NCBI GenBank assembly: GCA_020912385.1
Contig: CP087220.1
Span: forward strand, 806,001 to 870,000
DNA: 64,000 bases
DNA from: Neofusicoccum parvum
Taxonomy: Eukaryota > Ascomycota > Dothideomycetes > Botryosphaeriales > Botryosphaeriaceae
Direction: 5' to 3'
Position numbers and translations under genes: made by a program. The notes under the pieces were generated by a model. It did no database searches and was not told where the DNA came from. It saw only the letters and a list, made by a program, of their open reading frames with translations. Positions 43,801-54,405 of this stretch are shown piece by piece (positions within the stretch are counted from its first letter, which is position 1; each line of letters starts with the position of its first letter).

Positions 43801-44762
43801 GAAGCCCTCACGCAGGCCCAATTGCAAGAAAGTCCAGTACGGATGCTGCTTCAGAATGGAGCGCGAAGGTCCCACATCGCCTTCCAGAGCAAACCATCTG
43901 AACCAGACATGAAAAGCGGAAGGCCCAAGCCCAAGATCAGCAGGAGCAGAAAGAATATCGGCAATGCGGCTCCAAATGAGCTCTCCAATGGGTACTGTCA
44001 CCTCACCAAACACGTCGAAGCCACCCCCATGCTTCCGTTCAATGTTAGCCTTGGCGGATTGAAGTGAGTGAAAAGCAGCAGAGAGGCAGTCCTGGCTGGC
44101 GTGGGCCAGCTTTTCGGAGCGGGCACCCAGAAGGGCAAGCAGAGCCTGCAAAAGATTGATAGAAATGGTGCAGGACGCCTCGGACCAGAGAAACAGCTTC
44201 AGAAACGTCAGGTGGAGTACCATGCGGTCAATGTGGCTATCGGTGGTCAGTGCTTCGTCCGGTGTGGCTGGAGACTGCTTCCAAGGGATGGCAGAGGTTG
44301 GGACAGCGAGAGCATCCGCGTCCCTGAGCCGGGCAGCTGACTGGGCAAGCAACGCGGCAGCCTCCGTGAACACATGGTTGGCCAGAGGCTCGTGGCGGGC
44401 ACAAAGCTGGACTAGATCAGGCGGGATAGAGTCCTGGGCGGAGGTGCTGATAATGGCCATCAGCACGCGGCCCAGGCGAGCGACGGACGCATGTTTCTCG
44501 CGTGTCTGGACGCGGTCAGCGACAGGGGCGACAGGGTTGAGAAGGGCATTGCTTGCTCACTTCATCCCTCGCAGGACTCGCTCACCTCGGGGCACTTTTG
44601 CAGCAGCTCGGCGGACAGGAAAGCAGACGGGAGATCCACAGCGCCAGCGCTCGTCCGGGCGCACAGGTCGGCAATGACGGCGTCGACGGCCGCAGGCTGC
44701 TCGGCCGGCGGCAGGCGGGCCAGGAAGAGGCGCGCAAGGCTCTCTGCAGACGACGAGGCCAT
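40894..44762 (-). CDS. TRM3: TRM3-like tRNA (guanosine-18-2'-O) methyltransferase
   Basis: SPOUT-superfamily enzyme that methylates the ribose of G18 in tRNA D-loops. Exons on minus 44762-44586 and 44505-40894 (1262 aa); the 80-bp intron has a GTGAGC donor, a CGCTGAC branch site and phase 0. The start MASSSAESLARLFLARLPPA is the upstream-exon ATG that reads into CPE|TREKHAS. The long N-terminal region (to about 1080) is an alpha-helical, HEAT-like scaffold. The catalytic domain is C-terminal: GSLIDNAYNLGGLSRAAEIFG (motif 1), LVMGSEREGIP (motif 2) and VGVTRSLNVQTAAAIVLYEY (motif 3). It is somewhat shorter than yeast Trm3 or human TARBP1. Divergent from the kinesin gene. Confidence 0.92.
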
Positions 44763-45273
44763 CGTTGAGGAGCGCGCGGCGGCCAGGATTTCCGCGGCGG
44801 CGTGGGGTGAAACGGGGCAGGCGGGCTTGGCCTGCGCAGGCACAGAGGGGCTGTTCGCAGCGTTGTCGGGGCAGTCAGCGCTTGTCGTGCCGCGCAAACA
44901 TCAACACGCGCCGGTGGTGCCGCTCGCGACTGGCGACGACAATTTTGCGCGCACACTCGCAGCGATCAGACCCACTCGCTCCTCGCACGGCCGCACCGGC
45001 AGTCCTTGACAACGCACATCCCCCGGGCGGCGATCTTACGTCATCCCCAGCTAGGCGCGATTCGGCAAAAGCCAAACACGCGCCTGCAGCCGCACCGCAT
45101 CGTGGATGTACAGCTTCCTCGAACTCCGCCGCCGCGAGGTGTTCGCAACGTGCTGTGCTCTTCTGGAAGCCGCCATGGATCCGCGCGCCCACCGCACCTT
45201 CTCCTACGGCTTCGAGTCCCACGCCTCCGCTCCCTCGCTGCGCGCCGTCGAGCCCCACCAGCCCGCCGCCAAA
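44763..45273. other. Divergent promoter region between TRM3 and kinesin
   Basis: 0.5 kb, GC-rich. In-frame ATGs at 45106 and 45175 could extend the kinesin N-terminus. Confidence 0.45.
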
Positions 45274-47099
45274 ATGTCCGACGACGCCGGAAACGTCAAG
45301 GTCGTCGTGCGCTGCCGCGCCTTCGTCCGCCGAGGTGGGCGTGCCCGCACCCGGTGGCTTCCTCCCAGCTAACGCCCCCGCAGAGCATGAGCGCGGCGCC
45401 GAGTGCCTGATTCGCATGGACCCGGCCACGCAAACCACCGTCCTGCTGCCGCCCAACGACTCCCACGACCCCGCCAACTCGCGTGCCAGCAGCCGCAAGG
45501 TCTACGAGGAGAAGTCGTTTACCTTTGACAAGTCGTTCTGGTCCCACAGCGAAGCCGACGCCCACTACGCCCACCAGGACGATGTCTACAGCTCCTTCGG
45601 CGAGGAGTTCCTCGACCACAACTTCGAGGGCTACCATACCTGCATTTTCGCCTATGGCCAGACCGGCTCCGGCAAGAGCTACACCATGATGGGCACCCCC
45701 GAGCAGCCCGGCCTGATCCCCCGCACCTGCGAGGCCCTGTTCGATCGCATCAACAACGAGCCCAGCCCCAACACCACCTACAGCGTCCACGTCTCCTACT
45801 TCGAGGTCTACAACGAGCACGTGCGCGATCTGCTTTCCCAGCGCACCAGCCCCTCCATCTACCTCAAGATCCGCGAATCCCAGACCGACGGTGTTTACGT
45901 GCAGGGCCTGACCGACGCCCCAGTCCGGAGCTATGCGGACGTCGAGCGTCTGATGAAGACGGGCGACCTTGTAGGATTCCTGCCAAGCTCTCGCAACTGC
46001 TCTTTCTGACACACACACACAGAACCGCACTACTGCGTCCACCAAGATGAACGACACCTCGTCTCGCTCGCACGCCGTCTTCACCATCAACCTCAAGCAA
46101 ATGCAGCACTCCCTGCTGACTGACGAGACAATTGAGCGTTCTGCTCGTATGCGCCTTGTCGACCTTGCTGGCTCTGAGCGCGCCAAGAGCACAGAAGCCA
46201 CCGGCCAGCGTCTCGTCGAGGGCGGCAAGATCAACAAGTCTCTTACCACCCTTGGCCGTGTCATTGCAGCGCTGGCCCAGAACGGTGGGAGCGGATCTAC
46301 CGCCGACGGACGCCCTCGCAGTGGCCACAGCAAGAAGCGCGAGCTGGTGCCCTACCGCGACAGTGTCCTGACCTGGTTGTTGAAGGACTCGCTTGGCGGC
46401 AATAGCAAAACGGCCATGGTTGCCTGCATTGCTCCGGCCGACTATGACGAAACCCTGTCCACTCTGCGCTATGCTGACCAGGCCAAGCGCATCCGTACCC
46501 GCGCCACCGTCAACCAGGACTCAATGTCCTCTGCTCAGCGCGATGCCCAGATTGCTGCGATGGCCGAGCAGATCCGTCATCTGCAGACCTCAGTCAACGC
46601 CTCTACACTCCGTCGCCAACAAGCCGAAGCAGCAGAGCTGGAGGACTACCAACGCCGCGTCGAAGTCATGCAGCGTCTCATGGAGGAGACGCGACAGGTT
46701 TCGGAGGCCAAGATCAAGGCCTTGACTGCAGAGGTCGAGGAGCTTCGTCCTGTGAACCAGACGCTACGTGCCGAGTCGGAGGCTCTTCGCCGCCATCTTG
46801 CTCTTGCATTGGGAGAGTTGAAGAACCCCATCGTACTACCACCCATCGACGGTCTAGACCTGTACGGCGGGCTCGAAGAAGAGCAGGAGGAAATCCCATT
46901 ACCACACGAGAAAGAGAACGAGGCCAACGCAGGCAGAAAGCTTGTGGAGGAAGAGGATTCCCACGAGCTACTCGCTGCCGAGCTGCAGTCCCATGCAGAT
47001 GATTTCCTGAAAGACCTTGGCTTGTTCAGGCGCAAGGTCAACGACGACTTCACCCGCTTTGGATCGAGGAGTCCGTTGGCTGATGTTGTAGTGAATTGA
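45274..47099 (+). CDS. Short kinesin-3 motor (fungal Kin3/UncB type)
   Basis: Microtubule motor. Exons: 45274-45334, 45384-45970, 46023-47099 (574 aa); introns 49 and 52 bp with branch sites CTAAC and CTGAC. Start [20 protein letters not shown] was preferred over 45175 and 45106 because it matches the usual beta-1 start and has an AAAATGT context. Motor motifs: [17 protein letters not shown]-loop (about 112-119), [11 protein letters not shown] switch [12 protein letters not shown] switch II, and [22 protein letters not shown]. The neck is followed by about 90 residues of coiled coil, then an acidic region and a [14 protein letters not shown] end. There is no FHA or PH domain, so this is the short form rather than the long UncA/Unc104. 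Family members of this kind act in endosome or organelle transport. Confidence 0.92.
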
Positions 47100-47434
47100 A
47101 GTAGTTTTGTTGGAACATTCTTAGGTGGGCGCGGTATCGGTATGTCTGGATTGGGGATTGGGTAATGGGCTTGAATACGGGAGCGTCTTGGATGGGCGCA
47201 TAACTATGAAGGCGAGCTTACGATTAGCGGGGTGGCGATGGAGTTCAGGATAGGGCTATAGCATTTAGATAGCCTTTCAGTAGTAAAAATCATATATACT
47301 ACCGTTAATTCATTAAATTATTGATGATAAGAAATGAAAAAGTCTACTATCGTGAAATCCAGTTATATACATACTAAAAAAAGACTCGACCAACTAAATT
47401 AACCCCTCTTAACACACACAGACCAAATCGAGCT
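47100..47434. other. Kinesin 3' flank, AT-rich edge of the gene arm
   Basis: AT-rich sequence between the last gene and the poly-C tract. No feature recognised. Confidence 0.45.
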
Positions 47435-47461
47435 CCCCCCCCCCCCCCCCCCCCCCCCCCC
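47435..47461 (+). repeat. Poly-C tract of 27 nt
   Basis: Uninterrupted run of 27 cytosines at the boundary between the gene-rich arm and the transposon nest. Its complement is a G27 run that could form a quadruplex. Homopolymer length may not be exact in an assembly. Confidence 0.85.
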
Positions 47462-47640
47462 AAACATCCGGCTCAAATTTGTACATATGGTAAAGCAGCA
47501 CCGCTGCAACCCGTCCCTCGACTGGCAGCGCGCCTATTCCGCGCGCTGTCAAGTTATTGCAGTTTTCTTTTCTCAGCCTCCCTTAATCCTCGAGCGATGC
47601 GCCCCTTTTCAACGAAAGATTTGCGTAAATTAGCCCAACT

Positions 47641-47920
47641 ACGCGCCAAGACCGGCGCTTAACACCTCCCGGCTAAATAGCGCAACCAAGCTAAGGCATC
47701 CAATTTCGCCTGAAAGCCCTCTCCTCCCGGAAATTAGGCCTAACCAGCCTGATTCAACTCAACTTGCGCGCCAAATCTCGACTGAAATACCTCCAGTCCC
47801 GGGAAATAGGCCTGTTAGGTCTAATCCCATTCAAAATTCTACCTAAACCTCGAATACACCCCGCTGAAACCTGACTGAAGTCCCTCTAGTCCCAGAAAAT
47901 AGGCCGTTTAGGCCCTAATT
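47641..47920. repeat. Three to four degenerate direct repeats of roughly 60-90 bp
   Basis: Blocks related to 'CTGAAATACCTCCAGTCCC...GAAATAGGCC' appear near 47710, 47779 and 47870, with a weaker one near 47650. They precede the retrotransposon fragment A and are not mutated like the RIPped copies. The rest of 47462-47640 has no recognised feature. Confidence 0.55.
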
Positions 47921-48512
47921 GCCGGAATTTCCGAATTCCCAAGATGCCCTACTCGCTACTAGGGATCCAAGAGTGAACTCCCTCCTTAGTAGCTGCCCAC
48001 CTAATGCACAGAAACTACCACAGAGGACCCAACTCCGCATGGCAATAAGGGAGCAGTGGAAAAAGAGGTGGACAGAGCAAACCAGGCAGGAGGGGATGCC
48101 AGTAGCCCAGAGTTCACCCTGGAACCCAAAGATCAGGCAACTACACAGTGGCCTCCTGAAACCACAGAGTACACTCCTTACCCTGCTGAGAACAGAACAT
48201 ATTAGACTGGAGGACTACCTCTCTAGACGCAAGGTGCCAGACCATCCAAGCCCTGCATGCCCATGCGGCTGGCACAGACAGACTCCAAAGCATATCCTCT
48301 TGTTCTGTCCTCACTTCCAAGCAGGCAGAGCCCAGATGCTTTATAAAGCTCAAACCACAGACTACCGCACTCTGCTGACAACAAAGAAAGGAGTCTATGC
48401 GGCCACGGAGTGGTTTCTAAAGCTGGGGCTGCTAGGCCAATTTAGCCTAGCAAAGGAAATGGACCAGGAAAACCAAGAGGACCAGGAGGACCCAGTGGAC
48501 CAAGGAGACTAG
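47919..48512 (+). pseudogene. C-terminal fragment of the retrotransposon RT protein
   Basis: 197-codon open frame, intact to TAG 48510-48512 but without endonuclease and RT domains. The ATG is internal, so it is a remnant and not a real start. Ends with a polar NQEDQEDPVDQGD tail. Confidence 0.75.
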
Positions 48513-48752
48513 GATGGAATGAGAGAGCTAGGAATCAATACCTAGGGTAATTGTAGGACTGCCACAGCAGCCACTACTGGTAAGTAGAAGAACGGGAAAA
48601 GAAGGGGTAACGCACCCAACATAAAGAGAGGAGAGGTTTTCTACCTAGGAAAGGTTTTCCCCCTCGTGTAAACTACTATAGATAGCCTACCCCGCATGGA
48701 CCCGTAAGGGAGCTAAATCGGGAAGAAAATGAATTTATTTATTTATTTATAC
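47919..48752 (+). mobile_element. Tad1-like retrotransposon, 3' fragment (copy A)
   Basis: 5'-truncated fragment holding the C-terminal part of the RT protein (frame 47919-48512, 197 codons intact), the 3' UTR and an ATTT-type tail ending near 48752. The left end is approximate. The protein contains a CPCGWHRQTPKHILLFCPHF Cys/His motif that also occurs in copies B and D. The 3' UTR block around 48680-48730 is shared by all copies. Few C-to-T type changes are present: TGG and CAG codons are preserved where B carries TAG. Confidence 0.8.
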
Positions 48753-49240
48753 TAGACCCCCTAGATGTAACTATTACACCGGCCCCTACCACACGGCTAA
48801 ACACTCCTATAATCACTATAATAGTAGGGGTAAGTGCCCGTACTTACTCCTATACTACGTTAATTATAAAAACCTTAAGAGGGAAACCCCTTATTTTAGT
48901 AATAACCTAAGGTGCCCTACTTAACCTAGGAATAGTAAGAATTAGGGCCCTTTCCCCCTCTTTTTCCTTTATTAAGTTCCTACTAAAATGCCCTAATACT
49001 CCTTTCCTTATCCTAATTTCTTTATTTTTTTTTATTTATTTTCTACTTAAAAAGCAAACAGTTACGTGTGTTTAACCTAAGCTATAATAGTAGAAAGGGA
49101 TAATCCCTATTCTAGCTAGTTACCCCCATTCCAACCGCCTTAGTAGTACTTATAGGGCACCTATTTATAATAGTCTTAGACTCTATACGGACGTTAAACC
49201 AGAATAAATAAATAAATAGCGCTTATATTAGATAGTATAT
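48753..49240. other. RIP-affected spacer between copies A and B
   Basis: AT-rich, TA-dense sequence of unknown origin. The precise 5' end of copy B is not determined. Confidence 0.4.
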
Positions 49241-52200
49241 AAGACTATCATAGCTTCCTAGTAAAAAATATAACCTTACTAAAAAATCAACCTCAAGCTA
49301 CGGCAATAGGAGAGGGCCCTAGAAACTCTCCTAGACCTTACGAATCTTATAGCAGCACTCCTAATAGCTGCAGTAGCGCCGTGGTAGAAGGAGAGGACCA
49401 GGAAGGAGGAGGAAACCTCTCCTAGACCACCCCTAATAATCACCCATAACACCTTCCTAAGACTAATAGAGGACCTCAAACCAGTGTGGAATACATTAAT
49501 AGAGCTATTAAGACACTAGACAACCTTAACTAAGCCTTATAGACGCTAGATAGTGACCTTCCAGCTCTCTCTTCCCAACTAGAAAATTTTTTTAGGATTG
49601 CTAAGACAATCTTCTAGGACTATACTACTACTATCCAAAGGGCCGAGGCTAAGGAACCAGACCTTAAGGACATCCTAGATGAGATTAGGTAGGTAAAGAA
49701 GGTAGTATACCAGCTACTACAGCCTACTATACCTAAATAGTTATAGATTATAGCCCGGTCCCCCCTAAAAGCCTCTACACCCCCTATTACTACTAAACTC
49801 ACCCTACACCTCTCTAAACCAGCTACTAGGGAGGCTGTTACCCTACTCTTAAACCAGGCCATTGTCTAGACAATCTAGGCGGGTAAGAATCCTGCCTGTA
49901 AGAAGATTCTTACTATAAGGAAGCTCCCTAGTGGGGATATTAGGATCTTTATACCTAATATACAAACCAGGGCAGACCTACTCGGAGACTAGGAGTGGAT
50001 AGCTAGGCTAGGCTAGGAGATCTAACTAAATCAGCAGCTATACTCAGTCCTAGTACATAATATCCCCCTTAAGGGAATTAATCCTACTAAGCTATAGGCT
50101 ACTAGCACTCTCTAGGAGTAGAATAGAACACTACACCCTAACCTATAGATCGCTAAGCTAGCCTAGCTAAAGAAGAAGTAACCTAAAGGGAAGATACACT
50201 TAGTAGTAATCCTTAGTACTACTAATCTAGAGGCAGCCAACTAGCTTATTAAAAAGAGAGTACTTTATAACTTCTTCCTCTATACTATAGAGTTTTATAG
50301 CCCTACGTTTACAGTTACCCAGTGCTACAACTGCTAGGCCTATAGACACATAGTAAAGCACTATAGGAAGGAGCCTAGATATAGCTAGTATACTAGTAGT
50401 TATAATACTAGAGACTATAATAAGGAGGAAACCCAGTATACTAACTACAACTAAAAGCACACTATATAGAGTAACTCCTACCCCACCCGTAAGGCAAACT
50501 AGACTAGGGCTACTTAGGCTCGGCTTATAAACCTAGGAGGATATAGAGAGAGGCCCTAGGCTACTTAATAGTAGGTATAGGAAGGCTGGACCCTTATAAA
50601 GCCTAGAAAGAGACTAAGAGAGGAGGAGCCTAAGAGAGACCTAGGAAGGCTAAGGGACCTTAGTAAACCCCCTCTACCTAGTCAGCTAACCTTTACTAGC
50701 TTTAGACTACGCAGCTCCCAATATACGGATAGAGGAAACCCTAGAGAAACCACTCCTACTACTTAAGATAGCACACCTAATCCTATACAGCCTAATACAG
50801 TAATAAATAAAACCTAATAATAGAGATAAATACACTCTCTATCCTATAGTATAACGTAAATAAGAGTAAGAATAAAGTCATACTTCCTCTCTTTAAGGAG
50901 CTAGACCTAAAAACCCACTATATCCTAGCTCTCCAGGAACCCTAGAGGAATCTAAAGATTAAAACCACAGTAAGACACCCAGCTTACTATATAGTCTTCC
51001 CCTAGGAGAGCGAGGCGAGAACCTACTTCCTTATAAGTAAGGCTCTAGCTCTAGAATTATAGTAGGAAACTATATACTCCCTAGACCTTATTACCCTCAC
51101 TATTATCACCAAGTCACGTAGCATCTATATATATAACTACTACAACCTAGTACTACTCTCCTATACTAGTACCTCCCTAGAAACGCTCTCCCTCCTTCTA
51201 GGAGCTCTTAGTAGGTAAGGAGAACATATCCTCCTTAGAGACTTCAACCTATATTACTCCCTCTAGGGAGGTATCACCTCTCCCATACACTACAGCCTTA
51301 TAGATAGCCTAATTAGAATAGCTATAACAGCCAACCTCAACCTTACGCTACCTAGGGGAACTATTACTAGAAGAACTAAGAATAGTAAAAGTACCTTAGA
51401 CCTTATCTTCACCTCTTACTAGCTAGAAGAGAGAATCTTACACTATAGAATCCCCCTAGAGCTTAAATCCTCCTCTAACCACCTACTTATCTTTACTACG
51501 TTTAACACCGCCCCTACCCTAGTAACCCAACCACCCCCTAGACCTCAGTGGAAGAAAGCGGACTAGAAAAAGATTAATAAGACGCTCTAGCTTAGAATCT
51601 AAGGCCTAGAGGGCCTCCTATTAGTAATAGTAGAGAACTTAAACCACTTTACTAAACAGCTCTAGAAGATTATCTAAGACACCATCTAAGATACTATCCC
51701 TACTATAAGGCTATCACCCTAGGCTTCTATACAGTGGACAAAGGAAAGCTCTATACTAGTTTAATAAGCCAGAGGTACTAGGAGGAAGTAGACTACTATA
51801 GGAAGAGAGAAGAACTAGATCACCTACTAGACTATAGCTAACAGTAAAAAGAGGTAAATCAGAAAGAATAGAACTAAGATATAGCGTATAATAGTAGCTA
51901 ATATCACCTTAGATTTAAGCGCAGTCTGGAAGCTATTAAAGTAGGCAAGAATAAAGGTACTAGAGCTACTAGCTCTACCCTAGTTTCCCCCCCTAAGGGA
52001 CTCAGATAGGCAGTTACACTATAATACCCTATCTAAGATAGAAATCATCAGGAACCAGTTTTTCTCTACTCTAAAGGATACCAACCTCTTAGACCTAGCT
52101 AGATTTACATACCCAGCACTAGTAGAAATACCATAGGACCTTACCGAGGAGTAGGTCCTATATACTATTAAGAGGCTCCCCCTAGATAAAGCTCCTAGGC

Positions 52201-54405
52201 TAGACAGGATTATTAATAGGATCCTATAGCAGTATACCTAGATACTAAGTAAACCTATTACAAGGTTATTCTAACAGTGCCTAGTACTCTCCTATCACCC
52301 TAGACAGTTTAAGTACTCCATCACTATAGTACTTAGAAAGCTATAAAGAGACGACTATACTAAGGCTAAGTCCTTTAGACTAATTATACTAATTAACACG
52401 CTAGGGAAACTACTTAAGAGGATTATAGTAGATAGAATCTCCTAGGTAACTAAGATATATAGACTACTCCTAGACTTCTAGATAGAAGCTAGAAGGAATA
52501 GATTAGTAGCTATAACTCTCAAACTCCTTACTAAACAGATATACACTATCTAGGCATAGGATCCAGGCCTTATAGCCTTAATACTCAGCTTAGATATCTT
52601 AGGAGCCTATAACTATATCTCCTATAAGCGGCTCCTCTATAACATAAGAGTAGTAAGGCTACTAAGCTAGATAGAAAGATTTACATACTCCTTTCTATAG
52701 GACAGGTCCACTTAGCTCTCCTTTAGTAGCTATATCAGCCTACAGATCTCAACCCCTACTAGGATCCCCTAGGGATCCTCGCTCTTACTAATCCTCTACC
52801 TCTACTTTGCCTCCAACCTCCTTACAGAGCTAAAAAGGGGAAGCACCTTCCCCTTAGGCTTTATAGATAACACTAATATTCTTACCTTCAGTAGGTCAAC
52901 AGAACAAAACTACAGAGCACTAGAGGAGGCTAATAATACTTATAAGCAGTAGGCAGCCACCTATAGCTCTACATTCTCCCTAGACAAGTACCACCTTATT
53001 TACTTCACCAGAAGGCTATAAAGATTCAATATAAAGGCTAGGATTTAAATCCCTAGCTTTAAGGGCAACCCTAAACCATAGATTAAGATACTTAGTATCC
53101 ATATAGACAGTAAGCTCAGGTAGGGACCCTATATTAGGGAGACTACTACTAAGGTAATAAAGTAATACACCTCTCTCTCTAGACTTATAGTATCTACCTA
53201 GGGAGCCTCCTTTATAAAGGCACGCTATATCTATACTATAGTAGTAAGACTAGTTCTCACCTATAGCTATAGAGTATAGCACTCCCTAGAAGGGACCCTA
53301 GGAGTAAGAAAGACAGCAGCCAAACCCCTAGAAAAAATCTAAAGCTAGTACCTACGTACTATCTCTAGAGCATACAAGTTAACACCTACCTAAATACTAA
53401 AGTATAAGACTAGAATTACTCCCCTCTCACTCTACTTAGATAAGCTTACACTAGCACATATAATTAGAAGCAAAAAGGGACCGGTAGCTATAATAGTTAA
53501 GAATACATATAGGGACATTAAGATAATTACTAGGGCTATACTAAATACTAAGGGAGCTTCTAGCCCATCTAGGAGAATACTACTAGAGAGAAAACTAGAC
53601 TCCCTCCTTAGCAGCTACCCCCCTATAAGTTAAAAATTCCTAGAGCAAACCAGGCTTCGTACGGCAATTAGAGAGCTATAGAAGAAAAGGTAGATAAAGT
53701 AAACTAGATAGGAGAGGAGAAATAAGCTAGTAGCCTAGGATATATCCTAGAATCTAAAAATTAGGCAGCTCTATAGTAAATTTATTAAACTATAAAGCAC
53801 TCTCCTCACCCTACTACGCACTAAATATATTAGCCTTGAAGACTTTCTCTCTAGGCGTAAGGTACTAGGCCACCCCAGCCCAGCCTACCTATATAGCTAG
53901 TATAGATAAATATCAAAGTACATCCTCCTATTCTACCCATACTTCCAAGAAGGCAGAGCATAGATGCTATAACTAGTAGAAACTATAGACTACTACACCC
54001 TTCTATTAATAAAGAAAGAGGTCTAAGCAGTAATAAAGTAGTTTCTACACCTAGGGCTGCTAAACCAATTTAGTCTAGTAAGAGAGATAGACTAGGAGGC
54101 TAAGGAGGTCTACTAGAAGAACTACTAGGAGAACTAGGATCTTAACTAGAAGGACTAGTACTAGGATATAGGAGAAAGAGAGAGCTAAGGTTAATACCTA
54201 GCTAATATAAGGCTACTATAGTAGCTTCTACCGGTAAGCAGGAAAAACGGAATATAAAGAGGTAACTAACCTAAGAAGAAAGGAGGGGTTTTTTACCTAG
54301 AAGACTAGGTTTTTCCTCTTATATAAAATATCGTAGATAGCCTACCCCGTATAGACCCGAAAGGGAGCTATATCGGGAAGAAAATAAATTTATCTATATA
54401 AGTTA
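49241..54405 (+). mobile_element. Tad1-like retrotransposon, near full length, heavily RIPped (copy B)
   Basis: Gag-like ORF1 region from about 49240, with a zinc-knuckle remnant at 50323-50490 (CYNC ... H ... a second CTNCNQKH-like block). The endonuclease region begins near 50860, RT lies at about 52140-53300, and the C-terminal Cys region is near 53880. The RT catalytic motif, FVDD in copy D, is mutated to FIDN here (52860-52871), and CAG/TGG codons are replaced by TAG throughout. No ATG-initiated frame of 60 codons or more exists between about 50.5 and 59.2 kb. The 3' end is a TCTA-type tail near 54400. The left boundary is estimated. Confidence 0.8.

Noticed and set aside
45296..46333. 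345-codon minus frame
   Set aside because: Antisense shadow of the kinesin motor exons.
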